Notes under the pieces: generated by a model | What the model was told of the DNA's origin: nothing | The model's input: the letters and a program-made list of their open reading frames with translations, nothing else | Databases searched by the model: none | NCBI GenBank assembly: GCA_000632805.1 | Contig: CP007444.1 | Coordinates: 3,584,772-3,648,771, forward strand | From: Dyella jiangningensis | GTDB lineage: Bacteria; Pseudomonadota; Gammaproteobacteria; Xanthomonadales; Rhodanobacteraceae | DNA: 64,000 nucleotides | Reading direction: 5' to 3' | In this document: piece by piece, positions 17,882 through 24,963 of the stretch | Layout of the letters: each line of letters opens with the position of its first letter | Position numbering within the stretch: position 1 is the first letter of the stretch | Position numbers and translations under genes: made by a program

Positions 17882-19036
17882 TTAACGGTGCAAAACGCGC
17901 TTCTCGTACAACCAGTCTTCAGGTGTGATTTCGCCCGCCGCCCGATACAGCGGCCGTTGGTGGCTGTCGAACAAGAACCGCATGCGTGATGCGTCTTGGC
18001 CGACAAACAGCCACAGGAATTTCCGGTCGAACTGAAATTTGGATCGGAACGGATATGTAGGCCCATCGTGCGTGTCATCGCCGAAGGCGTCGAAACCACG
18101 CAAGATCAGCAGCGTCGGCACTTGTCCGGGGCCACTATCGGTCGCTCCGCGTTGCCATCCGTCGAGGCGCTCTGTGATGGCGCATAGTCGCTCAACGGGC
18201 GCTGGCCGCAAGTCGATGACTTCGACCGAAATGCCCCGTACGGTGGCTGCTCGCGTTACCGCGTCGACGACGACCAGCTCCGCCGCGTCCGATGGACACA
18301 CCAAGCGCGCGGGCGTACTAAACGAGGGAGCCAGATGATGGATGAAGCCGCCTGCGATCTTCTCTGCGATCGCCTCGACCGTGCGTGTCGCGGCACGAGC
18401 CGGCGAGGTGCCAGGTGACTCAACTGAATCACCCGGGTGTAAGCCCACGTCTGGTGAGTCAGTTGACTCACTCCGGTGGCAACCCGTGCCTGGTGAGTCA
18501 GTTGACTCACTCGGGTGGCACCCCGTGCCTGGTGAGTCAGCTGACTCGCGCGGGTGGAGCGCCGTGCCGTGTGATTCAACTGAATCACACAGGTGTCCCC
18601 CCGGGCCTGGTGAGTCAGCTGACTCAGAATGTTCGAGGCTGGCCAGGTTGACTCGGTCCGGATCCTCACCCGAAGCCTGAAGCGCACTTTCAATAAATAC
18701 CTGAAGGCGATGAATGCGCCCCTTCAGGATCATTTCCATGGCCGAAGTTCCCCCAAGCATTGGGTTAGGCGCGCGAAACCACTTCTCAGCTTTCGCAGCA
18801 TCCCTTCCCAAGCCGATGGTTACCGCATTGGCAAGGTGTGCCAGTTGCAAAATAAAGTGGTCGGTCGTCATAGAGGGGGCACCGGATTCGCGAGTCCGTT
18901 GGACTGCCTCGGCCAGGTCCTCTGCGGATAGCGCAAACCAATCAAGTACTCGGTCGCGACGTGTGGCCCCGTTTTGCGCGAAGCCAAGCGGATCCAGGCC
19001 CTGAATTGAAATGGTTGGCTGAGAATTCACCACCAC
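17882..19036 (-). CDS. MbcA/ParS/Xre (DUF2384)-like protein with 13-residue palindrome-encoded repeats
   Basis: A 384-residue protein starting at one of three adjacent GTG codons behind GGAG. Residues ~25-118 look like the toxin-binding domain of MbcA/ParS-type antitoxins, with AEKWFRAPNPMLGGTSAMEMI followed by a GR...L end. Residues ~137-208 are six 13-residue repeats (ESTDSPGTGCHPS type), each encoded by a DNA palindrome. The C-terminal ~170 residues form an alpha/beta domain with an AAA-like strand TLLILRGFDAF but no Walker A. The gene overlaps the preceding one by 10 bp and is last in a run of related genes. No toxin gene follows it. Function unknown. Confidence 0.75.
   Translation of the reverse strand: MVVNSQPTISIQGLDPLGFAQNGATRRDRVLDWFALSAEDLAEAVQRTRESGAPSMTTDHFILQLAHLANAVTIGLGRDAAKAEKWFRAPNPMLGGTSAMEMILKGRIHRLQVFIESALQASGEDPDRVNLASLEHSESADSPGPGGHLCDSVESHGTALHPRESADSPGTGCHPSESTDSPGTGCHRSESTDSPDVGLHPGDSVESPGTSPARAATRTVEAIAEKIAGGFIHHLAPSFSTPARLVCPSDAAELVVVDAVTRAATVRGISVEVIDLRPAPVERLCAITERLDGWQRGATDSGPGQVPTLLILRGFDAFGDDTHDGPTYPFRSKFQFDRKFLWLFVGQDASRMRFLFDSHQRPLYRAAGEITPEDWLYEKRVLHR
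18415..18627. repeat. six 39-bp tandem repeats, each with an 18-bp palindrome (family A)
   Basis: Palindromes start at 18415, 18454, 18493, 18532, 18571 and 18610, exactly 39 bp apart. Core forms are GTGAGTCAGTTGACTCAC, GTGAGTCAGCTGACTCGC and GTGATTCAACTGAATCAC. The 21-bp spacers share a GGTG...CCGTGCCTG pattern, so the whole 39-bp unit has been duplicated. A half site may continue the array at about 18649. Since 39 is a multiple of three, the host gene's frame is kept. Confidence 0.95.
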
Positions 19037-19482
19037 TCATCTCCATTCCTCGAGCCCGCTACCTCGCGAGCCAGCTCAATGACCACCGCAGGGTCAGTCG
19101 CAAAACGTTCTGCCGGTGCTTGCATCTCACCGGCTCCGTCCAATAGCTCTGAACTTTTCCCATATAGCCAAAATGCACGCCTCCAGCCGCCTCGATCTGC
19201 CTCCTGCGTAAAATCTTCACAGAACGCCAATGCTGCAAGCAATGCGCGAACCTCGGCATGTCGTAGCTGCCCATACTGGTCGAACTGAAAGTCGGGATGC
19301 ACGAACTCACGCGCCGGGGCGGACCACACCCCAAGCAATTCACCAGCGCGCCGCTTGTCCCTAGCCCATTGCGCCCCGTTGCCAGCCTCAACGCCATTGC
19401 GCTGAGCGACACTGATCGAATTTGGCCAGTGAAGCCGCAGCAGTTCGTCCCGAATCTCAATGGCCGCCAATCGCGGATCCAT
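19027..19482 (-). CDS. MbcA/ParS/Xre (DUF2384)-like protein
   Basis: A 151-residue protein. The start MDPRLAAIEIRDELL was chosen because GGAGG lies 6 bp before that ATG. The middle ELLGVWSAPAREFVHPDFQFD and the later GGWRRAFWLYGKSSELLDG...PAERFATDPAVVIELAR follow the pattern of Xre/MbcA/ParS-domain antitoxins that pair with RES toxins. No separate DNA-binding helix-turn-helix is obvious. Its 3' end overlaps the next gene by 10 bp, and the paralogue upstream ends 13 bp before its start, so they form one operon. No RES gene is nearby. Confidence 0.7.
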   Translation of the reverse strand: MDPRLAAIEIRDELLRLHWPNSISVAQRNGVEAGNGAQWARDKRRAGELLGVWSAPAREFVHPDFQFDQYGQLRHAEVRALLAALAFCEDFTQEADRGGWRRAFWLYGKSSELLDGAGEMQAPAERFATDPAVVIELAREVAGSRNGDEWW

Positions 19483-19495
19483 CTGCATCCTCCAT

Positions 19496-19927
19496 CTACC
19501 AGTCAGCATCCGACGGCATGAAATCGTCACGCGCAGCCTTTATTGCCAGCGTTGGCGCGCTTGCCAGGACGTCTGCCGGACGCTTCCCGTCTAGGGAGCG
19601 CCTCCGTTGAAAAAGCCAATTAATGGTGGCCCACTCGCCAGTGTCGGAGGGGATCACGGCAAGGATCTCTGCCATCACGGGGCGAACATCACCCGCCGCC
19701 ACGTCGAATTGCACGTGCGGGTAAAGGTAAACCCCCTCGATCGTCACCCCTGCCAGCTTACGGGCTACCCGCAATTGTTCTGCGGTACGCCGCCGCCCTG
19801 CCTCCATCAATAGGTCATTGACCTGGCTCTCGGACAGCCATGTCTCATTGCCCAACAACCGCGCGCGCCGCTGGGCGCCCGCCACCTGAGGGCTAGGCAA
19901 TGCTGCAGAATGTGTTGACTTACGCAT
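19496..19927 (-). CDS. MbcA/ParS/Xre (DUF2384)-like protein
   Basis: A 143-residue paralogue of the gene downstream. After a basic N terminus, residues ~30-60 (ESQVNDLLMEAGRRRTAEQLRVAR) are helical. These are followed by the same layout: LAGVTIEGVYLYPHVQFD, then WATINWLFQRRRSLDGKRPADVLASAP and AIKAARDDF at the end. It likely belongs to the antitoxin-like family, but the WxxA/WL motif is the main support. The 250 bp upstream to 20181 have no convincing gene, although several frames are open there. Confidence 0.65.
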   Translation of the reverse strand: MRKSTHSAALPSPQVAGAQRRARLLGNETWLSESQVNDLLMEAGRRRTAEQLRVARKLAGVTIEGVYLYPHVQFDVAAGDVRPVMAEILAVIPSDTGEWATINWLFQRRRSLDGKRPADVLASAPTLAIKAARDDFMPSDADW

Positions 19928-20180
19928 ATCGACATCGCTCCCATCGCTAGAAGGGCCGCCTGATTGGCGATTATCGTGATACCAACAAGCAATGTCAGGA
20001 TGGGAGGCAAGCCGTCATGAATATGATCTTCAGAGTTGCCGTCGATGCAGCGGCTGAATCGATACGGGAAACCCCGCGTCACTACTTCGCTCCGATTGTT
20101 GCTGCTTACAGGTGGATCACCAGGGCACTCTGCCGGCCAGCCCCAAAGAACCCGGCAGGCTGAGATCAACCCTTGCCGTC

Positions 20181-20591
20181 TCAGAGAACGCCGTGTGCGG
20201 TTTGCAGCAGGAGCGATTCAATAGTGCGCGCGCCGGCACCCATTGTCGCCAATGTCAGCGGCGCGACCTCCGTCCCGTTGTTCATGTAGTCCGCCGGAGT
20301 GCGGAGCCACCTGACAGCTGCATCCACACTGCCGAATAGCTCAGTGGCGCTGGAAATCACAGCAATCAGGCGGGTCAGACGCTCGTTCTCAGCGTCGGCG
20401 AGAAACCCGGTGGCCTGGTCGTGCGGCCGTCGCTCGATCTGCTTGGGATGGGCGATCGCGGCCTCGATCTTCGACGCGAGTATCCGCAGGCCAGGCGTGT
20501 CACCCGTACCCAAACTGGCCACCGTGTCTGTTTGTTTCTTTGTTCGTTTCTTTGTTTCTTTGTTTCTTTGTTTCTTTCTTTGTTCTCTCAT
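20181..20591 (-). CDS. DUF2384-like protein with repeat-encoded Lys-rich N terminus
   Basis: A 136-residue protein whose C-terminal half matches the MbcA/ParS toxin-binding pattern: ATELFGSVDAAVRWLRTP, then VAPLTLATMGAGARTIESLL and HGVL. The first ~22 residues are a Lys/Arg/Thr/Gln run encoded by 8-bp tandem repeats. The start ATG at 20591 overlaps the preceding gene's TGA (ATGA), which fixes it and suggests translational coupling. Changing the 8-mer copy number would shift the frame right after the start, so expression may switch on and off. No toxin partner is recognised. Confidence 0.7.
   Translation of the reverse strand: MREQRKKQRNKETKKRTKKQTDTVASLGTGDTPGLRILASKIEAAIAHPKQIERRPHDQATGFLADAENERLTRLIAVISSATELFGSVDAAVRWLRTPADYMNNGTEVAPLTLATMGAGARTIESLLLQTAHGVL
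20546..20577. repeat. (GTTTCTTT)4 simple-sequence repeat in a 5' coding end
   Basis: Four perfect tandem 8-mers, with a fifth copy at 20534-20541 after GTTC. They lie within codons ~6-16 of the minus-strand gene starting at 20591. Eight is not a multiple of three, the hallmark of a phase-variable coding repeat. Confidence 0.85.
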
Positions 20592-21034
20592 TGACTAGCC
20601 GAGATGACAGCCGGCAGTTTGGCCTTTTCGATCAACGCCATGTAAGGCACTGACAACGAGGACGCACCTTCTTTGGCGTAAGCCAACATAGCCATAAGAT
20701 ATGCGGCAACGTCGGCGAACGAGACGACCCTATCCCCCTTACTGGCAACTACTTCAAGACAAGCGGCATCCTGGCAATGCGCCAACTGCAAACTTTCGAA
20801 GGCATCAGCCGCCTTTACTAGATCGCGCAGCTGGGCCACCGCCTCCTGCACCAGCTCATCGGTCAGACGCTGCAATGCACCGGCGGGGAGCTCCGCGAGC
20901 GTGGCCACTAGGCCTGCGCGCAGGATGTCGGCCACTGAAATTGTTCGCACGTCTGACTCCCCGTCCTTCGCGCCGTACTGAAATTCCAAATCCTGCATTT
21001 GCGCGAAGCCGATGACATTGTTGTTATGCGACAT
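20588..21034 (-). CDS. hypothetical cytoplasmic protein
   Basis: A 148-residue protein starting MSHNNNVIGFAQ at 21034, with GAGGAG 10 bp upstream; a longer open frame adds six residues. Mostly alpha-helical (LRAGLVATLAELPAGALQRLTDELVQEAVAQL and onward), with two Cys in HCQDAACLE. No family recognised. Its stop overlaps the next gene's start and its own start lies 25 bp after the gene at 21059, so it belongs to the same minus-strand operon as the DUF2384-like genes. Confidence 0.6.
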   Translation of the reverse strand: MSHNNNVIGFAQMQDLEFQYGAKDGESDVRTISVADILRAGLVATLAELPAGALQRLTDELVQEAVAQLRDLVKAADAFESLQLAHCQDAACLEVVASKGDRVVSFADVAAYLMAMLAYAKEGASSLSVPYMALIEKAKLPAVISASQ

Positions 21035-21058
21035 AGCATCACTTCTCCTCACTGTTGG

Positions 21059-21565
21059 TTAGAACGTCAACGGCACGTTGAACTGAAAGCCGACAAAGCC
21101 GCTGTTTCGCTCGTAGTTCGGCACACCCATGATGCTGAGGGCGATGCCGCGCCGCGACACGACACGTAGCAAGCCAGCGCCGGCGAAAGGAGCCGCCGCC
21201 ATTTCCTGTCTGCGATAGCCGGACACCAGGCCGCCCGCCACACCGGCATCAACATGCCAGCCGCTATGGAAAAGCTGCAAGCGAATGGGTGTGAAGTTGA
21301 CCAGCGCGTACAGGCTTAGCCTAGAAAAGCTGTTCTTGTAAGCGCCCCCTGAAACCGACCAAGAGTCACTCAAGCGCGTCGTGATGCCCAAACCTGGATT
21401 GACTTGGTTGAGCGAGTCGCGTGCCCATCGTTCGGTGTGGATGGAAGCGAGGTTGAAATCCAGTGTGGCGCGCGGCGTGACGGTGTCTTCGGCAAGGGCA
21501 AGGGACGGGGCTGCCAGCAGGGCAATCAATGCGAGGCCGATGGCCTTGCGAGCGTACAAGCGCAT
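21059..21565 (-). CDS. exported beta-rich outer-membrane-type protein
   Basis: A 168-residue protein with a signal peptide (ALIALLAAPSLALAED) and a mature part of alternating polar and hydrophobic residues typical of a small beta-barrel. It ends in FQFNVPLTF, a C-terminal aromatic as in outer-membrane proteins recognised by the BAM complex. Segments such as GLGITTRLSDSWSVSGGAYKN and GGLVSGYRR look like barrel strands and turns. AGGAATCTTC precedes the ATG. The fold is reminiscent of PagP-like small barrels, but catalytic residues cannot be assigned. Confidence 0.6.
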   Translation of the reverse strand: MRLYARKAIGLALIALLAAPSLALAEDTVTPRATLDFNLASIHTERWARDSLNQVNPGLGITTRLSDSWSVSGGAYKNSFSRLSLYALVNFTPIRLQLFHSGWHVDAGVAGGLVSGYRRQEMAAAPFAGAGLLRVVSRRGIALSIMGVPNYERNSGFVGFQFNVPLTF

Positions 21566-21674
21566 GAAGATTCCTGGAACGGTGCGAGACGGATTGGCTC
21601 AATCCATCTCGCAGAAGTGGCGAAACGCAGCGGTGAGTCATGCTGCGGTTTGCCTCTTGGCCCATTCGACGCAT

Positions 21675-22577
21675 CTAGCCCTTGGCGGGAGCTTCCGCGT
21701 AAGGCGTGACCTGTACCGGGGCCGTATCGCTCGGACCCTTCATGTAGAGAGTGAATGCCCGTGTCGCAGCCCTTCCGTCACCATCACGGCCCAGCCCTTG
21801 GGAGCCACTCACACATATCCTGTGCCAGCCCTTGCCTAACGTCGCACCTACCTTCGCGCTCGTTTCGGAGGTGTCGAAGTTGTGCATCGTCATCACAAGC
21901 TCGTCATCGATCCAAACGCCGCCTGCAACATCGCTGGATGAACTAGGGCGCCCATCACGGCTGGTCAGGTACAACGTGTGAGGCCCGGCTTGAGGCACTT
22001 TGATCCAGAACGCCAACAGGATCGAATCCCTGTCGAAATCTCTGATTGCCCCCGCCCATTCGGCCGGCGGCTGCAGCGTGAAGTTCGGATAAGGCGCTGC
22101 TAGGGTCACATGCCCAACCTCAGGCCAGACGTCGACGCCCTTCTCTTTTCCCAACAGCGAGTACTCCACAAATCCCGGCCGAAGGCGCTGCTGTGTGGCC
22201 GCCAGAAGAGTTCCGTCCGCCGCAGTTTGCGAAGGAAACAGCGCTTCATGACAGCTAGCAGCGTGAGGCGCAGCGGGCATCAAACCTACGGGCTCGCAGC
22301 CGTCCGGCCATTCCATTTTCTCCAGCAGTCCAATGGACCACGCGGGCGGCAAGTCCGGCGATGTACCTACATAGGTAGCCTTAGCCAGTGGTGCCATCGC
22401 TACGCTCGTAGGCGCCGGAGGGAGCGTTAGAGGGACAATAAGTGCGTTCGGCTGTGACAGCTTCGGCATGGGCGCACCAGTCAACAGGCCAATGGCTGAA
22501 CCGATCAATGCCAAGGCTGCTACGAGGACTACGCCACCATAGACCATCCGCTTCCTTCTCGAGCTGTTCAAATGCAT
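21675..22577 (-). CDS. membrane-anchored protein with PA14-like C-terminal domain
   Basis: A 300-residue protein with one N-terminal transmembrane helix (residues ~12-32, GGVVLVAALALIGSAIGLL) and the rest periplasmic. The C-terminal ~120 residues (FWIKVPQAGPHTLYLTSRDG, GGVWIDDELVMTMHN, GKGWHRICVSG) follow a PA14/GLEYA-like beta-sandwich pattern, and it ends YMKGPSDTAPVQVTPYAE. The same ending is found in the protein at 32757-33605, so the two are paralogues. GAGGTGAAACG precedes the ATG. It may bind a carbohydrate or partner outside the inner membrane during mating, an inference from the paralogue's operon. Confidence 0.7.
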   Translation of the reverse strand: MHLNSSRRKRMVYGGVVLVAALALIGSAIGLLTGAPMPKLSQPNALIVPLTLPPAPTSVAMAPLAKATYVGTSPDLPPAWSIGLLEKMEWPDGCEPVGLMPAAPHAASCHEALFPSQTAADGTLLAATQQRLRPGFVEYSLLGKEKGVDVWPEVGHVTLAAPYPNFTLQPPAEWAGAIRDFDRDSILLAFWIKVPQAGPHTLYLTSRDGRPSSSSDVAGGVWIDDELVMTMHNFDTSETSAKVGATLGKGWHRICVSGSQGLGRDGDGRAATRAFTLYMKGPSDTAPVQVTPYAEAPAKG

Positions 22578-22685
22578 CGTTTCACCTCATCAGTACAGTG
22601 GTTGTGGAACACGCCTTGTCGCGCGCATCGGCCCGAATGCGCTGCGCGTCCACTGCCATCGCCGTCCTGGCGAAATCATTGAGCT

Positions 22686-22716
22686 AAAAAAAAGCCGCGA
22701 GCACTGTGCTCGCGGC
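22686..22716 (-). terminator. intrinsic terminator, minus strand
   Basis: Stem GCCGCGAGCA/TGCTCGCGGC with a three-base loop and eight A at 22686-22693, read as a T-run on the minus strand. It is about 40 bp after the stop of the small exported-protein gene at 22755. Confidence 0.9.
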
Positions 22717-22754
22717 CTTTGATGCGCAATGACGCGAAATGAAACGCTATTTGA

Positions 22755-22958
22755 TCAGCGCAGAATGCTGGACGGATCAGACGCGTAACCAGCAACGGTC
22801 GACGACGACGGAGGGAAACGGCCGTCAGGACCCACCGTGAACTGCGCGACAATGTTTTTCTGCGCTTCAAAGGAGTGGGCCAGATTGCTTCGGGCCATGT
22901 TTGCGGCTTGTGCTACACCAGCCATGCCAGCTGCAAAAAACAGAGCTTTAATGATCAT
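22755..22958 (-). CDS. small exported protein
   Basis: A 67-residue product starting MIIKALFFAAGMAGVAQA, a short Sec signal peptide; GGAAG is 8 bp upstream of this ATG. The mature ~48 residues (NMARSNLAHSFEAQKNIVAQ...) have no Cys and no recognised domain. It is a single-gene unit with its own terminator, downstream of the adhesin gene. Possibly a small periplasmic or entry-exclusion-like factor, but nothing in the sequence proves it. Confidence 0.65.
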   Translation of the reverse strand: MIIKALFFAAGMAGVAQAANMARSNLAHSFEAQKNIVAQFTVGPDGRFPPSSSTVAGYASDPSSILR

Positions 22959-23085
22959 AGGTTTTCTTCCTTCGCCGAGTATGTGCGTGATCTTGAGCGT
23001 TGTTGATCGCACGGCTTGCGACTCACGCTAGGATTTCGCAATTGCGGCGAAAAAAGGTTTCGCCACATCACCTTCCGTTAATCGA

Positions 23086-24651
23086 TCACCAGGAATAGCT
23101 TGCACCCGCTCCCACGGTGCGCTCTTGGCCGCTCACACCACCGCCGATATTCCATGCGGTGTGTCCACCCTCGGACACATGCTGATAACCGACACTCACG
23201 CCATTGTGTCCGCCGGCGAAACCAACACCCGCCGCGACGCGGTTGCGGTTGGCCAGATCTGCACCGGCGAATGAAGCCACCATCTGTGCCTGCGCCGTGC
23301 CCATCGCTTCGGCCGTGGCGATGCGATCAGCGAGCCGGCTGACGGCCCAGTCCGTGTACGCATTGGCTCTTGTCAGCGTCTGCTGCGAACTGGCGTCGGC
23401 GTAACCTTTGGCAATCGCCAGTGCCGCTTCCACCTGCTGCGCGACCTGGCCAACGTTGGCGGCGTCCGTGTCGGCTACGCCAGCACGGACGTTCTTAAGG
23501 GTCGTGCCGTGCGCACCCTGTAGCGTCACCATGGAGTGAATGTCGTCGTCGTAATGCACGGCCTGGTTATCGGACCCGCCATTGATAGCGCCGGCGCCCG
23601 CTGCGCCGGTGTCGCCCTTCGGACCCTGCGGGCCAGTGGCACCCGCTATGCCCGTGGTACCCGGTGAGCCCTGCAGGCCTTGTGCACCAGTTGCGCCGGC
23701 CGCGCCGGTGTCGCCCTTCTCTCCCTGCGGGCCCTGCACCCCAGCGATACCCTGCGGACCTTGTGCACCCGTTGCGCCAGTTGCGCCGGTGTCGCCCTTT
23801 TCGCCCTGCCGGCCCTGCACACCGGCGACACCCTGCGTGCCTTGTGCGCCTTGTGCGCCTTGTGCGCCTGTTGCGCCTGTTGCACCTGTTGCACCTGTTG
23901 CACCTGTTGCGCCGGTGTCGCCCTTCGGGCCCGGGACCAACTGGATGTTGTCCACGCGGGCATTGACCGCGGCTAGGCCGCTATCCAACGCCGTCAGTGC
24001 CGAACCAACGTCGTGATAGGTACCAGCCGCGCCCACCGCACCAAGGGTGTAGGTCGGCGCAGACAAGACCCCGTTGATCACCATGGCCCCGCCTCCCAAG
24101 GCGTTTGCCATAGGGGTCAATTGGCCGACCGTTGCTGCGTCGCTTTGCATGATGCCGTCGGTGACGTTGCTGATTCGTCGCGTGGCCCCGCTGCTGCCGA
24201 CTGTCACGACGTTGCTGTCACTCGTTGTGCTGTTTGCTCCCAGCGCGACGGAGTTCAGGCCGAGCACCGAGGAATTCGCACCGATCGCAGTGGAGCCAAT
24301 ACCGTTGACGTTGGCGCCGGCACCCATGGCGAGCCCGTTGTCCGTCCAGACGGCGGCGCCCTGACCGAAGGCCAGAGCATAGAGGCCCTGCGCACGGGCC
24401 ATGCTGCCAATGGCCACCGAACCGATGCCCAAGGCTTGCGTGCTCTGCCCGATTGCGGTGGAGCCGGAGCCAGTGGCTTGCGCTCCATCAGCCTGCGAAT
24501 GCTGGATGCACGGCCGACCGGTCCCCGTCGGATCGACGCACATCGCGAGATAGCCCGTTGAGTCCACGAGCTGAGGTAGCGACTGAGCGCTGGTGAGTGA
24601 ACTAGCGACGGTGATAGCGATGACCAGGGCGGGTACAGCAAAATGTTTCAT
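23086..24651 (-). CDS. YadA-like trimeric autotransporter adhesin with collagen-like repeats
   Basis: A 521-residue protein starting [18 protein letters not shown], a signal peptide. The head (residues ~50-150) has YadA-head repeats such as [21 protein letters not shown] and [17 protein letters not shown] neck-like region ([19 protein letters not shown]) follows. Then come about 115 residues of Gly-X-Y triplets ([20 protein letters not shown]) forming a collagen-like stalk, a second neck ([19 protein letters not shown]), and a C-terminal coiled coil plus ~60-residue anchor ending in GASYSW. It should form a trimeric outer-membrane barrel. It may help cells contact recipients or surfaces. The longer open frame upstream of 24651 is not coding. 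Confidence 0.92.
   Translation of the reverse strand: MKHFAVPALVIAITVASSLTSAQSLPQLVDSTGYLAMCVDPTGTGRPCIQHSQADGAQATGSGSTAIGQSTQALGIGSVAIGSMARAQGLYALAFGQGAAVWTDNGLAMGAGANVNGIGSTAIGANSSVLGLNSVALGANSTTSDSNVVTVGSSGATRRISNVTDGIMQSDAATVGQLTPMANALGGGAMVINGVLSAPTYTLGAVGAAGTYHDVGSALTALDSGLAAVNARVDNIQLVPGPKGDTGATGATGATGATGATGAQGAQGAQGTQGVAGVQGRQGEKGDTGATGATGAQGPQGIAGVQGPQGEKGDTGAAGATGAQGLQGSPGTTGIAGATGPQGPKGDTGAAGAGAINGGSDNQAVHYDDDIHSMVTLQGAHGTTLKNVRAGVADTDAANVGQVAQQVEAALAIAKGYADASSQQTLTRANAYTDWAVSRLADRIATAEAMGTAQAQMVASFAGADLANRNRVAAGVGFAGGHNGVSVGYQHVSEGGHTAWNIGGGVSGQERTVGAGASYSW
23583..23934. repeat. low-complexity Gly-X-Y coding repeat
   Basis: Tandem 9-bp-based repeats (GCAACAGGT type on the minus strand) encode the collagen-like stalk of the adhesin. 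Long antisense proline-rich frames here are artefacts of this repeat. Copy number is likely to vary between strains. Confidence 0.85.
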
Positions 24652-24748
24652 TGCAGGCACTCCATGTTCGAAAGTGGCCCGGCCGCGTGTGCGACACGGG
24701 TTCCAGCGCCGGTGTCGCACCCATGACGAAATCGCAATTTCACGGGGC

Positions 24749-24775
24749 AAAAAAAACCCCGCCAGGGACGGGGTT
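24749..24775 (-). terminator. intrinsic terminator of the transfer operon
   Basis: Stem AACCCCG/CGGGGTT at 24755-24775 with eight A at 24749-24756, giving a T-tract on the minus strand. It follows the 56-residue gene and so ends the operon that begins near 34546. Confidence 0.88.
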
Positions 24776-24788
24776 CGTGGATCGTTCG

Positions 24789-24959
24789 CTACCAGTGGCG
24801 CCGGTGTCGGCGGCGAAAAATGGCGTGAAGGATGACGGCCGCGATCAGGCCGGTGACAACGTAAGCCACGATGCCACGCAGCCCTATGCCGTGCATCGTC
24901 TCCCGGATGCCACCGTAAACAACGCCATGAACAATGGCCGAAATAATCATGTGCATCAT
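24789..24959 (-). CDS. 56-residue membrane protein coupled to the relaxase gene
   Basis: Small gene read directly from the sequence. Its ATG at 24959 is four bases after the relaxase TGA, and its stop is 14 bp before the terminator stem. The product begins [17 protein letters not shown] and has two hydrophobic stretches (residues ~3-16 and ~31-48, [18 protein letters not shown]). It ends in a strongly basic tail (RRRHRRHW), which by the positive-inside rule would face the cytoplasm. Tight coupling to the relaxase gene and the immediate terminator support it as a real gene. Role unknown; possibly a membrane factor for transfer. Confidence 0.65.
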   Translation of the reverse strand: MMHMIISAIVHGVVYGGIRETMHGIGLRGIVAYVVTGLIAAVILHAIFRRRHRRHW

Positions 24960-24963
24960 CGAA

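Noticed and set aside
18415-18627. CRISPR array
   Set aside because: Regular spacing looks CRISPR-like, but the 21-bp spacers are similar to one another, repeats are short and palindromic and no cas gene is present; the array lies in frame in a gene.
19807-20169. 120-residue minus-strand protein
   Set aside because: Overlaps the start of the 19496-19927 gene and has no recognised domain or good ribosome-binding site.
23582-24016. Proline-rich plus-strand frame
   Set aside because: It is the antisense of the Gly-X-Y repeats in the adhesin gene.
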